A stretch of 36,320 nt of DNA from an uncultured Geobacter sp. (GTDB lineage: Bacteria; Desulfobacterota; Desulfuromonadia; Geobacterales; DSM-12255): positions 1 to 36,320 of the forward strand of contig CALMOE010000069.1 in the NCBI GenBank assembly GCA_937871715.1. The letters run 5' to 3'. Below are positions 1-12,554 of the stretch, piece after piece. The notes beneath the pieces are model-generated. The model ran no database searches, was not told where the DNA came from, and worked only from the letters and a program-made list of their open reading frames with translations. Every line of letters starts with the position of its first letter. The stretch's first letter is position 1. The position numbers and the translations under genes were made by a program.

Positions 1-3
1 AAT

Positions 4-2265
4 TTACACACGTTGGGGACCCCGAGCGTGTGCTCTGCACACTTTGGGGACCTCGTTAGAGCACACGCTGGGGTTCCCATATATCCATGAATGGGGTGCG
101 GTATTCACCGCTTCGGAGAATAGGCCGCCCCCACCCGCATCCCCCTCTTCCTGCATGGAAAACTGCTGAAACTTGCTAAAAAGCCTTTCCCGGTCATCCG
201 GCTTGATTACCTTGCCGTCATCGCAGACGGAAACCGCCAGAAAATCTGCCACTCTCTCCGCCGTTAGGGTAATGACCGAGTCGGACGGGGAGAACTTGAC
301 CGCGTTGGAAAGGAGATTGGAGAGCACCTGCTGCAGCCTGTCGTAATCACCAAGCACCTGTGGGAGTTCGAAGTTGATGCCGTTGACGAAGGAGATGTTC
401 CTCTCCAGGGCCATCCCCTTTACCACTTCGATGGCATAGATGGCCAACTCCCCCATGTTTATCGCCCGCTTGGCAAAAGTTATCTGGTCCGACTCGATTC
501 TGGAGATCTCCAGGATGCTTCCTATTCTGGCAATCAGCCGCTCCGTGTTCCTCTGGCAGACGCCGAGCATCTCCCGTTCCGCTGCGGTCAGCCACTTCCC
601 CTTCTTGAGGATGTACTGCAGCGAACCCTTCATGGAGGTGAGGGGCGTCTTCAGCTCGTGGGAGACGATGGCGATGAAGTCGCGCTTCAAACGGTCAAGC
701 TCCCCATCGCCACCAGCTTCCCTCATGACGAGGAGGATCCCGCTTAGCCCCCCACCTTCTGCCGGCAGGCTCAAGCAGGCTATGGTCAGTTTTCTGCCGC
801 AGTGGGTCGTAATGATCGGCTGGGCATCCCCCTCCTGCCACGAAAGGGGATCAGTAGCAAACCTTGCCTCCAGCTCCGTCAACCTGAGATCCGCCAGCAG
901 CTGCCGGATGGAACGACCCATGCATCCTGCGGCAGTCATGCCGAGGAGCTTTTCACCCATGTCGTTGATGGTGACGACCTTCAGATCGCCGTCAGTTACC
1001 ACCAAACCGTCGCCGCTCTTTTTCAGTATGGCTGCCAAAAGCCCGTGATCGTCAGCGTGCCTTCTCCCCAGTTCGTCGACTTTAGCCATCAGCTCCGACT
1101 TCTCCCTGACCAGCCCGTCTTTCTCCCCGAGGAGGAGCGAGTCTCGATTGGCAAAGATTTCGATCAGCCGGTTGCAGCTCTCATAGATCGACTGAAATTC
1201 TCCCGCCCCTTTCTGCGGAAGGCGTACGGTGTAGTCACCGATCTCTATGCTGCGTACCGTTTCGGAGAGCCTTGTAATGGGGATGGAGAACTGTCTTGAG
1301 GTGAAATAGGCGAGAATGACTATGAAGGGCAGGCTGAAAAGGGCGCAGATGGTGAGGTTGCGGAAGTTCTCGCTCCCGGGGCCGACCAAGTCCCCCCTTT
1401 CCAGGGCAACGGCAATTGAGCCGATGAAATCCCCGTTAAGGTTCTGTATCGGCTCGGCGATCATCTCGTAGCTGCGGCCGTTGAGCATTGTAGTGCCGTT
1501 GAAGGAGAAGCCCGCTTTCAGGGGCTGCAGCACCTTCATCTCCAGGTGATGGACCAGTCCGTCTCCGGCCGGCATGGTGCTGGCTATCCGCTCCCCCTGC
1601 TGGGTGACCATCATCTCCACGGTCCTGCCGAAAACCTTCTGCTGCTGATAGGCCAGGTGGGGATCCTTGTTGATGTCGTCCCCGGCCACCACGGCCCCCA
1701 GCAACCTGCCGTCTCCACCAATGACCGGCACGAGGACCAGCTGCACCATGACATCCCTGTTTCCGGACAGAGCCTGGCAGGCATCGGCACTGATCTCCCG
1801 GCAAAACTCCTCCCGGCTGACCAATTCGGTGGTGATTATCGGCTGCCTCCTGCTGTAAAGAGTCCTGAGCAGATCCCCCTGCAAGAAGCTCTTGCCGCCA
1901 CTGTCTGAATTGCCCCGCACCAGCACGTTCTGATCCCCATCGTAGATGGTGAGCATCTCCAGGAAATCCAGGGAGTTGCTCCAGCGGCTCAATGCATCCT
2001 GCAGCCGCCCCCTGTCGCGCTCCCTCATCCACCCATGCACCGGAGCAGAAGATGCCGGCAGTTTCAAGGACTCAAGAACTACCTCTGGGCGCGCGCCGAA
2101 CTCTCTCTTGGCAAACTTGAGCGCGGTCTGCAGGTCCTTGACGATCTCGTTTTCGTTGAGCTGACTTATGGAGTAGTAGGAGGAGAAGAAGAGAATTGAG
2201 TAGGAGCATAGCAAGACGGCGCTTATGGCAATGAACAGCCTGCTTTTTATGGTCAGGTTTTTCAT
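4..2265 (-). CDS. PAS-domain sensor histidine kinase, C-terminally truncated (possible pseudogene)
   Basis: Membrane sensor kinase of a two-component system; signal and partner regulator unknown. From the chosen ATG (2265) it has a transmembrane segment (about residues 10-32), a large periplasmic sensor region, a second transmembrane segment (about 305-325), a HAMP linker, a PAS domain (about 415-520), a HisKA helix with phospho-acceptor His536 in SHELKTPL, and an ATPase domain with an N box (NLLSNAVKF). The G1 box reads DDGKVI instead of the usual DxGxGI. After GGGGL (about residue 712) the protein leaves the family pattern: the G2 box and the last strands are replaced by about 40 residues encoded by the palindromic repeat at 7-111. 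A start at 2328 is possible, but GGAG stands just before the ATG pair at 2268/2265. Catalysis is doubtful. No response regulator gene is in the window. Confidence 0.82.
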   Translation of the reverse strand: MKNLTIKSRLFIAISAVLLCSYSILFFSSYYSISQLNENEIVKDLQTALKFAKREFGARPEVVLESLKLPASSAPVHGWMRERDRGRLQDALSRWSNSLDFLEMLTIYDGDQNVLVRGNSDSGGKSFLQGDLLRTLYSRRQPIITTELVSREEFCREISADACQALSGNRDVMVQLVLVPVIGGDGRLLGAVVAGDDINKDPHLAYQQQKVFGRTVEMMVTQQGERIASTMPAGDGLVHHLEMKVLQPLKAGFSFNGTTMLNGRSYEMIAEPIQNLNGDFIGSIAVALERGDLVGPGSENFRNLTICALFSLPFIVILAYFTSRQFSIPITRLSETVRSIEIGDYTVRLPQKGAGEFQSIYESCNRLIEIFANRDSLLLGEKDGLVREKSELMAKVDELGRRHADDHGLLAAILKKSGDGLVVTDGDLKVVTINDMGEKLLGMTAAGCMGRSIRQLLADLRLTELEARFATDPLSWQEGDAQPIITTHCGRKLTIACLSLPAEGGGLSGILLVMREAGGDGELDRLKRDFIAIVSHELKTPLTSMKGSLQYILKKGKWLTAAEREMLGVCQRNTERLIARIGSILEISRIESDQITFAKRAINMGELAIYAIEVVKGMALERNISFVNGINFELPQVLGDYDRLQQVLSNLLSNAVKFSPSDSVITLTAERVADFLAVSVCDDGKVIKPDDRERLFSKFQQFSMQEEGDAGGGGLFSEAVNTAPHSWIYGNPSVCSNEVPKVCRAHARGPQRV
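7..111. repeat. Palindromic repeat element ending the kinase gene
   Basis: Three copies of a CACAC-N2-TGGGG unit start at 7, 38 and 62. The block also holds a long imperfect inverted repeat: arm 15-36 pairs with arm 58-78, with an identical core of GCGTGTGCTCT against AGAGCACACGC. A small perfect hairpin (GCGGT, 4 nt, ACCGC) lies at 98-111. The kinase reading frame runs through it and stops at 4-6. It looks like a REP- or MITE-like element, but its left end is outside the window and no transposase or target duplication is visible. Confidence 0.6.
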
Positions 2266-2307
2266 CATGCTCTCCGCTTCAAGGGATAAAACTGCAGGTA
2301 AAACGCC

Positions 2308-2337
2308 AGGGGGGGCAAGAGAGTTCAATCCCCCCCT
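2308..2337 (-). terminator. Hairpin after gpsA (G7/C7 stem)
   Basis: AGGGGGGG (2308-2315) and CCCCCCCT (2330-2337) form an 8-bp stem with a 14-nt loop in the spacer between gpsA and the kinase gene. On the minus strand the stem is followed a few bases later by a short T run. It may reduce read-through from gpsA into the kinase gene. The T run is short, so termination is only plausible. Confidence 0.4.
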
Positions 2338-2355
2338 CTTTCACGCTGCTGATAC

Positions 2356-3369
2356 TCAAAACCCCTCGGCCTTTGGATCCCGCCCCATCAGCTCAATTAC
2401 CGCGGTTCTGGCCGGCCTGTCGGCGTAGAGGATTTCATGGACCATGAAGGCGATGGGCATCTCCACCCCAATCTTCCTTGCCAGTCGGCAGGTGGACTCG
2501 GTGGTTTGCACCCCTTCGGCAACCATGCGCATCTCGCCGAGGATGTCGCTCAGGCGCCTCCCCTGACCGAGCTGGATGCCTACCGTCCGATTCCTGGAGA
2601 GATCGCCGGTGCAGGTGAGAACCAAGTCTCCCATGCCGGCAAGTCCGGCAAACGTCTCCCCCCTGGCCCCGAGAACAACGCCCAGGCGGCCGATCTCCGC
2701 AAGGCCGCGGGTTATGAGGGCAGCCCTGGTGTTGCTGCCGAATCCCAGCCCGTCGGCTATCCCTGCGGCAATGGCAATGACGTTCTTCACCGCCCCGCCG
2801 AGCTCGACGCCGATGATGTCGCTGTTGGTGTAGACGCGGAAATAGCTGCAGTTGAATGCTTCCTGCACGCTCCTGGCCACCCCGTGGTCAACTGCTGCTG
2901 CAACCACCGCGGTTGGCATCTCCATTGCCACCTCCCGGGCGAAGCTCGGCCCGGAGAGGACTGCAAAGCGGTTGTAGAGCTCTGCGGGGAGGAGCTCCTC
3001 GTAGATCTGGGAGACCAGCTTCAGGCTCTCCACCTCTATCCCCTTGGAGGCACTGACGATGATTGCATCGGCAGGAATATGGGGAATCACCTGCTGCAGA
3101 ACGGAGCGCAGGGACTGGGACGGGACGACGAAGAGGAGGAGATCCTTGCCGCTGACAACCTCCTGCAGCGAGCCGCTGAAGGAGAGATTGTCCGCAAGCC
3201 TTATCCCGGGGAGGTACATGCCGTTCTCCCTGACGGAGCCCATCTGTGCCACCAGCTCCTGCTCATAGGCCCAGAGGGTGACCCTGTGCCCCTTCTTGGC
3301 AAGCAGGTCCGCCAGGGTCGTACCCCAGCTTCCCGCCCCGATAACTCCGATGTTCGCTCTTGCCTGCAT
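2356..3369 (-). CDS. gpsA: Glycerol-3-phosphate dehydrogenase [NAD(P)+]
   Basis: Cytoplasmic enzyme that reduces dihydroxyacetone phosphate to sn-glycerol 3-phosphate, the backbone precursor of phospholipids. The 337-residue length is normal. The N-terminal Rossmann motif GAGSWGTTLA is at residues 11-20, SGPSFAREV occurs mid-protein, and the substrate-domain signature GAVKNVIAIAAG carries the catalytic Lys195; GLGFGSNTRAALITRG follows. The ATG at 3369 is used. It lies 64 bp downstream of the HEAT-like gene on the same strand, at the distal end of the dnaA-gyrA gene run. An ACTGCCG/CGGCAGT inverted repeat (3390-3415) stands in the leader. Confidence 0.97.
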   Translation of the reverse strand: MQARANIGVIGAGSWGTTLADLLAKKGHRVTLWAYEQELVAQMGSVRENGMYLPGIRLADNLSFSGSLQEVVSGKDLLLFVVPSQSLRSVLQQVIPHIPADAIIVSASKGIEVESLKLVSQIYEELLPAELYNRFAVLSGPSFAREVAMEMPTAVVAAAVDHGVARSVQEAFNCSYFRVYTNSDIIGVELGGAVKNVIAIAAGIADGLGFGSNTRAALITRGLAEIGRLGVVLGARGETFAGLAGMGDLVLTCTGDLSRNRTVGIQLGQGRRLSDILGEMRMVAEGVQTTESTCRLARKIGVEMPIAFMVHEILYADRPARTAVIELMGRDPKAEGF

Positions 3370-3433
3370 AAACTCCCCTGTTAATCTCTACTGCCGTTCA
3401 ACCCTGATCGGCAGTGACTTTCAATAACTTAAG

Positions 3434-4996
3434 CTACATCCAGCCATCATCCTCTGGATTGTTGCGCATGTCGTAACCTTCGCTCATCGCCTCCCTTGCA
3501 GCCATCAGGCTCTCCATTGCATAGCGGCGCAGAAATGGGTGGAGGTGGGGGGGGAGGGAAAACTGCGCGATACTCTCGGCAGCTGCAAGGGTAGCACGAA
3601 CCATCTCCGGGTCAACCCCGGCCCGGGCAAAGTAGTCAGCGTTGAGGAGGAGTCGTCGGGATATCTCTACCAGCCGGGGGGGGAACAGATCCTGGCAGAA
3701 TCCTGCCAGCAGCCTCTCCAGCTCTTCCGCCAGCTCTTCCCCTTGCAGGCGCTCCTCCAGGGAAGCCCACTGGGCAGCTGCCTCGTAAACCCCCTTGTCG
3801 GCAATGATCCATCCGGCAAAGAACTCGTCCTCGAACAGCTGGGCCGACATGGAGAGGAGCTTGGTGTTCACGCCGACTGCTGGAGAAGGGAGCTCGATGG
3901 TGTAGGGGCGCGGCTCGATCTCCTGCGGAGCAAAAACGGGCCTGCGCAAAAGGAACTCCGGCGGCAGGAGGTAACCCTCTTCCCTGGTGCGATGGATGGC
4001 ATCCCGCAAAAGCAGCAGGGCGTACTCTACAGGTACGGGCTCCACCAACTCCTCCGTGAGCCGGAGAGAAGCCCGCTCCTCATACTCGCCACTGCTCAGG
4101 CAGCTGTCCCCCCAGACCCCTTTCACCCCGGTGACATCGTGCAGCTGGAAATCCACGCTGTCAATCAGGCCGTCGTTGCGCCACCTGGCGAGCCAGAGGT
4201 AGCGGTAGCCACTGCCGTCCACCGGACCGGCATAGGCCGAATGGTAAGCCGGGCGTGACACCGGCCCGGGGGGCTCTTTGCAGGTAATCCCCACAAATGA
4301 GAGCCTTCTCAGACTCTGCGCAACCTTTTCCCGCAGCTCTCCGGGTGCATTGCCGCCGAACTCGGCCAGCAGGGACGCTGCCCTCGGCTCCCTGATCCTC
4401 CCCATGGCAGCGACAGCCTCTGCCGCCACCTCGACCTCGTCGTGCCAGAGAAGGAGGGAGAGAAAATCGAGTACGCGCGGATCTGAAAGCCTGCATAGCT
4501 CCCCGATAAAAGCGCGCTTCATCTCCTGCGACATGCAGCTGAAATCTTCCAGCAGCCAGAGTCTCCCCTCTTCCCCCTTGTCCATGAGAAGGGGGAAGGA
4601 TTCGGCCAGGGGACCCGGTATGCAGGAGAGGAGCACGGAAAAGGGGGGGACGGTCACGTCCACGCCGCAGTCCTCAAGGGTGGCCAGCAGGGCCGATTTC
4701 CCCTCCAGCTCCAGGTCCCGGCGCTTGAGGGCTATCTGGACTATCTGGTCGAACCAGTACTTGTCGTCGAAAAAATCCAGCAGATACGTGTACTTGGAGA
4801 TCAGGCTGCCGCTCTTCTCCCGCCAGAGCTTGCGCAGAAGGGGCTGGACGGCGGAGCGGCCGGCCTTGCGCAGCTGGTTGCCGATGTCGTCCATCTCGGC
4901 GTAGGTGATGTTCTCCTTCTTCAGCCTCTCAAGAAGCTGCAGAACCCCCAGGCGCTCCTTTAAGCTCCTGTCAATCTTACGGGTACGCTCTTCCAT
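3434..4996 (-). CDS. HEAT-like repeat protein of unknown function
   Basis: A 520-residue soluble protein with no signal peptide or membrane segment. The N-terminal half (to about residue 240) is built of amphipathic helices. One stretch, near VEVAAEAVAAMGRIREPRAASLLAEF, resembles a canonical HEAT/PBS-lyase repeat. The C-terminal half is a different, mixed region with no motif I recognise. It begins only 5 bp after the gyrA stop, so it is very probably co-transcribed with gyrA. By memory, Geobacter genomes carry a HEAT-repeat protein at this position. Function unknown; a protein-binding scaffold is an inference from the helical repeats. Confidence 0.85.
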   Translation of the reverse strand: MEERTRKIDRSLKERLGVLQLLERLKKENITYAEMDDIGNQLRKAGRSAVQPLLRKLWREKSGSLISKYTYLLDFFDDKYWFDQIVQIALKRRDLELEGKSALLATLEDCGVDVTVPPFSVLLSCIPGPLAESFPLLMDKGEEGRLWLLEDFSCMSQEMKRAFIGELCRLSDPRVLDFLSLLLWHDEVEVAAEAVAAMGRIREPRAASLLAEFGGNAPGELREKVAQSLRRLSFVGITCKEPPGPVSRPAYHSAYAGPVDGSGYRYLWLARWRNDGLIDSVDFQLHDVTGVKGVWGDSCLSSGEYEERASLRLTEELVEPVPVEYALLLLRDAIHRTREEGYLLPPEFLLRRPVFAPQEIEPRPYTIELPSPAVGVNTKLLSMSAQLFEDEFFAGWIIADKGVYEAAAQWASLEERLQGEELAEELERLLAGFCQDLFPPRLVEISRRLLLNADYFARAGVDPEMVRATLAAAESIAQFSLPPHLHPFLRRYAMESLMAAREAMSEGYDMRNNPEDDGWM

Positions 4997-5001
4997 GATA
5001 C

Positions 5002-7578
<2,577 letters not shown>

Positions 7579-7594
7579 GAATAAACCTTTTCGG

Positions 7595-7661
7595 CCACAG
7601 GCCACGGGCTGAGGGATCGAGGTTTTCCCCCGTGCCTCTCACCTCGCGCCTCGTGCCTGTC
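7595..7661. repeat. Heptad-periodic inverted spacer between gyrB and gyrA
   Basis: On the plus strand, four 7-base units ending in GG (first CCACAGG at 7595-7601, last ATCGAGG at 7616-7622) are followed by TTTT. Five units of complementary type then occupy 7627-7661 (for example GCCTCTC, GCCTCGT). The two arrays can pair imperfectly, so the spacer can fold into a long G/C-rich hairpin in the gyrB-gyrA transcript. No promoter is apparent within it. Related structures lie at 33020-33106 and 35088-35212. Confidence 0.65.
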
Positions 7662-7662
7662 G

Positions 7663-10050
<2,388 letters not shown>

Positions 10051-11145
10051 TCACTGTACAAGGCGGCCATTCCTCACCTGGAAGGCCGTACATGCGGTAT
10101 TTTCCGGCAACGGCACGGTTGCCGGGTCGGTGGTAGTGATGAAGACCTGCATCTCACCTTCCAGCAGGTAGCCCAGAAGGTGGGATATGCGACTGCTGTC
10201 CAGTTCGGCGGTCATGTCATCGAGAAGCAGCACTGGAGAACTGCCACTTCTCCTCTTCAGGTACTCTATTTCCGCCATTTTCAGGGCGAGAACAAAACTC
10301 TTCTGCTGCCCCTGTGACCCATGCTGCCTTATCGGTTTGTCGTTGAGAAGAAAAACCAGGTCATCCCGGTGAGGACCTATCATGGTGGTGCCGCGTTCCC
10401 GTTCCACCCTGCTGTTCTCTTGCAGCGCCAAACGAATTTTTTCCTTTATTTCTGCTGCTTCATTGCCCCCTTCAAAAGCGTGGGCATGATAGCACAATCG
10501 CCCAACCTCGTCACTACCTGAGATGACCGAATAAAAAGCGCTGAAAAGCGGCGCCAGTTCGTTCAAGTAATTAACCCTGGCAAGAGTAAGCCTGGTAGCG
10601 GTTTCCACCAACTGTTCGTTCCAGGCTTCCATGGCAAAATAGTTGCGCTCCCTAAGGAGCTGGTTGCGCTGCTTAAGCGCGCGGTAATAGTCATGGTAAA
10701 GCCTTAGATATACGGCGTCGCTGCTGAAGACTGCCCTGTCAAGGTAGCGTCTTCTCTGCTCCGGAGAGCCGCTTACCATGATCAGTTCCTCCGGCGAGAA
10801 TGCCACCACCGACAGGCAACTGCAGTAATCGGTAAGCCGCTGAGAAACCTTGCCGTCAACGCTTAGCTGCTTGCTGCGAGGTTGGAAAGACAGTTCCAGA
10901 TCATGGCTTATATCGTTGTCCATGATGGAGCATTTCAGCAGAGCCCCCTCTTTTCCCCACCTTATGATCTCACTCTGGCGTGCATGCCTAAACGACTTTA
11001 CAGTGCCAAGAAAAAAGATAGCTTCGAGAAAATTGGTCTTCCCCTGGCCGTTTTTGCCGTAGAAGAGGTTGAAGCGGCTCCCAAGCTCCACGTTGCATCG
11101 TTCTATGTTTCTGTAATTACTGATATAAAGTTGCTTAAGCAGCAT
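10051..11145 (-). CDS. recF: DNA replication and repair protein RecF
   Basis: SMC-like ABC ATPase that with RecO and RecR loads RecA at single-strand gaps. The 364 residues begin with the typical KQLYISNYRNIE strand. The Walker A motif GKNGQGKTN is at residues 30-38, the signature region SQGQQKSFVLALKMAE lies in the C-terminal third, and Walker B is LLLDDMTAELD. The ATG at 11145 has only a weak upstream site (GGGAC). An upstream ATG in another frame stops after five codons. A large hairpin (11159-11203) lies between dnaN and this gene. Confidence 0.96.
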   Translation of the reverse strand: MLLKQLYISNYRNIERCNVELGSRFNLFYGKNGQGKTNFLEAIFFLGTVKSFRHARQSEIIRWGKEGALLKCSIMDNDISHDLELSFQPRSKQLSVDGKVSQRLTDYCSCLSVVAFSPEELIMVSGSPEQRRRYLDRAVFSSDAVYLRLYHDYYRALKQRNQLLRERNYFAMEAWNEQLVETATRLTLARVNYLNELAPLFSAFYSVISGSDEVGRLCYHAHAFEGGNEAAEIKEKIRLALQENSRVERERGTTMIGPHRDDLVFLLNDKPIRQHGSQGQQKSFVLALKMAEIEYLKRRSGSSPVLLLDDMTAELDSSRISHLLGYLLEGEMQVFITTTDPATVPLPENTACTAFQVRNGRLVQ

Positions 11146-11158
11146 GTCCCATTAAATG

Positions 11159-11203
11159 AGAAAGGCCGCTACCTTTGCTTGCATAGCAAAGGTGGGCCTT
11201 TCT
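11159..11203. other. Large hairpin between dnaN and recF
   Basis: AGAAAGGCC (11159-11167) and ACCTTTGCT (11171-11179) pair with AGCAAAGGT (11185-11193) and GGCCTTTCT (11195-11203). This gives two perfect 9-bp stems separated by a small 3/1 internal loop and capped by 5 nt. Neither strand has a T run directly after it, so it is not a standard intrinsic terminator. It sits 14 bp before the recF start and could act as an mRNA processing, stability or translation-control element. Confidence 0.7.
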
Positions 11204-11226
11204 TGACAGCAGGTCAAATGCGGTTT

Positions 11227-12345
11227 CTATAGACGCATCGGCATTACTACGGAAAGAAATTCGTTGTTGACAGCCGGCTTGACTATTGCCGGCGACATCT
11301 CGTCGCGGAGAAGAAGGAGTATCTCTTCACCGTCAAGGACGTTGAGCACGTCGATCAGGTAGCGTGCATTGAATCGGGTGGTAATCTTCTCCCCTTCGTA
11401 TCTTACCTCGATCTCTTCCCTCGCCTCCCCCAGCTCCGGATTACTAGATGAGATTTCCAGGGCGCTGTTGTCGATTTCAAATTTTATACCTTTGAACTTT
11501 TCACTTGAGAGGATTGCCATACGCTTCAGGGAGTGGAGGAAGAGTTCGCGTCTGATAAATATCTCCCTGTTGTTACCTGTCGGTATTACTCTGGTGTAGT
11601 CAGGAAATTCACCATCCACTAGGCGCATGACGACTGTGGTGTTCCCCTTGATCACCGCAGCGCTGTTGTCGATGAATCCGAGGAGAATATCGCTCTGCTC
11701 CTCATCGCAAAGCTTTTTCAGTTCGAAAATACCCTTCTTTGGGAAGATGACCCCTTTTTCGAGCATCTCTATATCCACATTGTTTATAACCTGCTCGGCT
11801 ACGCAAAGCCTGTGACCGTCGGTGGCGACCAGTCTGAGTATCTGTTCCTCGCCGTCCTGGGAGACCTTGAAGAGTATGCCGTTAAGATTGTATTTCGTCT
11901 CGTCGTGGCATATGGCGTAGGAGGTCTGTTCTATCATCCTGCTCAGTATGTCCGACTTGAGGGAGATGAAGCTGTTTTCGCTAATTTTCGGAAAGAACGG
12001 AAATTCTTCCGGAGAAAGGCCGACAATGTTGAATTTTGCCTTGCCGCAGCTGATATCCACCCAGTTGTTATCCTTTGTAGCCAGGCGGATCTGCTCATCC
12101 GGCAGCTCCCTGATAATCTCGTAGAGTTTCTTGGCGGAAAGGGTAATTCGCCCCTTGCTGATTACATTGGCGGAGTATGTGCTCTTCATGCCAACTTCCA
12201 GGTCAGTAGCCGTGAAGGTAAGGGTCTCCTCGCCGGCTTCGATGAGAACGTTGGAGAGTATCGGCATCGTGTTTCTCTTCTCGACAATACCCTGAATTTT
12301 CTGCAGAGCCTTGACAAAGAGCTCTTTATCGATAGTGAATTCCAT
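11227..12345 (-). CDS. dnaN: DNA polymerase III beta subunit (sliding clamp)
   Basis: Ring-shaped processivity clamp that tethers polymerase III to DNA. The 372 residues start MEFTIDKELFVKALQKIQGIVEKR and contain the family strings TMPILSNVLIEA, ATDGHRLCVAE and GEFPDYTRVIP. They end in the usual MPMRL C-terminus, the tail near the clamp-loader and polymerase binding pocket. The ATG at 12345 is preceded by an AGGGGGAA ribosome site. It follows dnaA across a 209-bp AT-rich spacer with DnaA boxes, so it may have its own promoter there. Confidence 0.98.
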   Translation of the reverse strand: MEFTIDKELFVKALQKIQGIVEKRNTMPILSNVLIEAGEETLTFTATDLEVGMKSTYSANVISKGRITLSAKKLYEIIRELPDEQIRLATKDNNWVDISCGKAKFNIVGLSPEEFPFFPKISENSFISLKSDILSRMIEQTSYAICHDETKYNLNGILFKVSQDGEEQILRLVATDGHRLCVAEQVINNVDIEMLEKGVIFPKKGIFELKKLCDEEQSDILLGFIDNSAAVIKGNTTVVMRLVDGEFPDYTRVIPTGNNREIFIRRELFLHSLKRMAILSSEKFKGIKFEIDNSALEISSSNPELGEAREEIEVRYEGEKITTRFNARYLIDVLNVLDGEEILLLLRDEMSPAIVKPAVNNEFLSVVMPMRL

Positions 12346-12554
12346 GCTTCCCCCTGTTTCTAATGTTTATAGTATAAAAAACAGTAGTATTAGTAATAGC
12401 AGCTGTTTAAAAATGGAAACAAGTGATAAATGGTTGATATAAAACAGAAATATGTATTAATAAATCTGTAGTTTGCATGTGGATAAAAAAACCTTTTCCA
12501 CAGCAGACAAATTTCATCCACAACTTTACCCAAATATCAACACTCTTTTCAACC
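12346..12554. other. AT-rich dnaA-dnaN spacer with DnaA boxes
   Basis: The spacer contains one perfect DnaA box (TTATCCACA on the minus strand, 12478-12486), one TTTTCCACA (12494-12502), one single-mismatch TCATCCACA (12514-12522) and a weaker ATATCAACA (12534-12542). All four lie within 65 bp near the dnaA stop. The dnaN-proximal half is extremely AT-rich. It could serve as an origin sub-region, as a DnaA-titrating or autoregulatory site, or both. No clear sigma-70 promoter for dnaN could be fixed. Confidence 0.65.
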
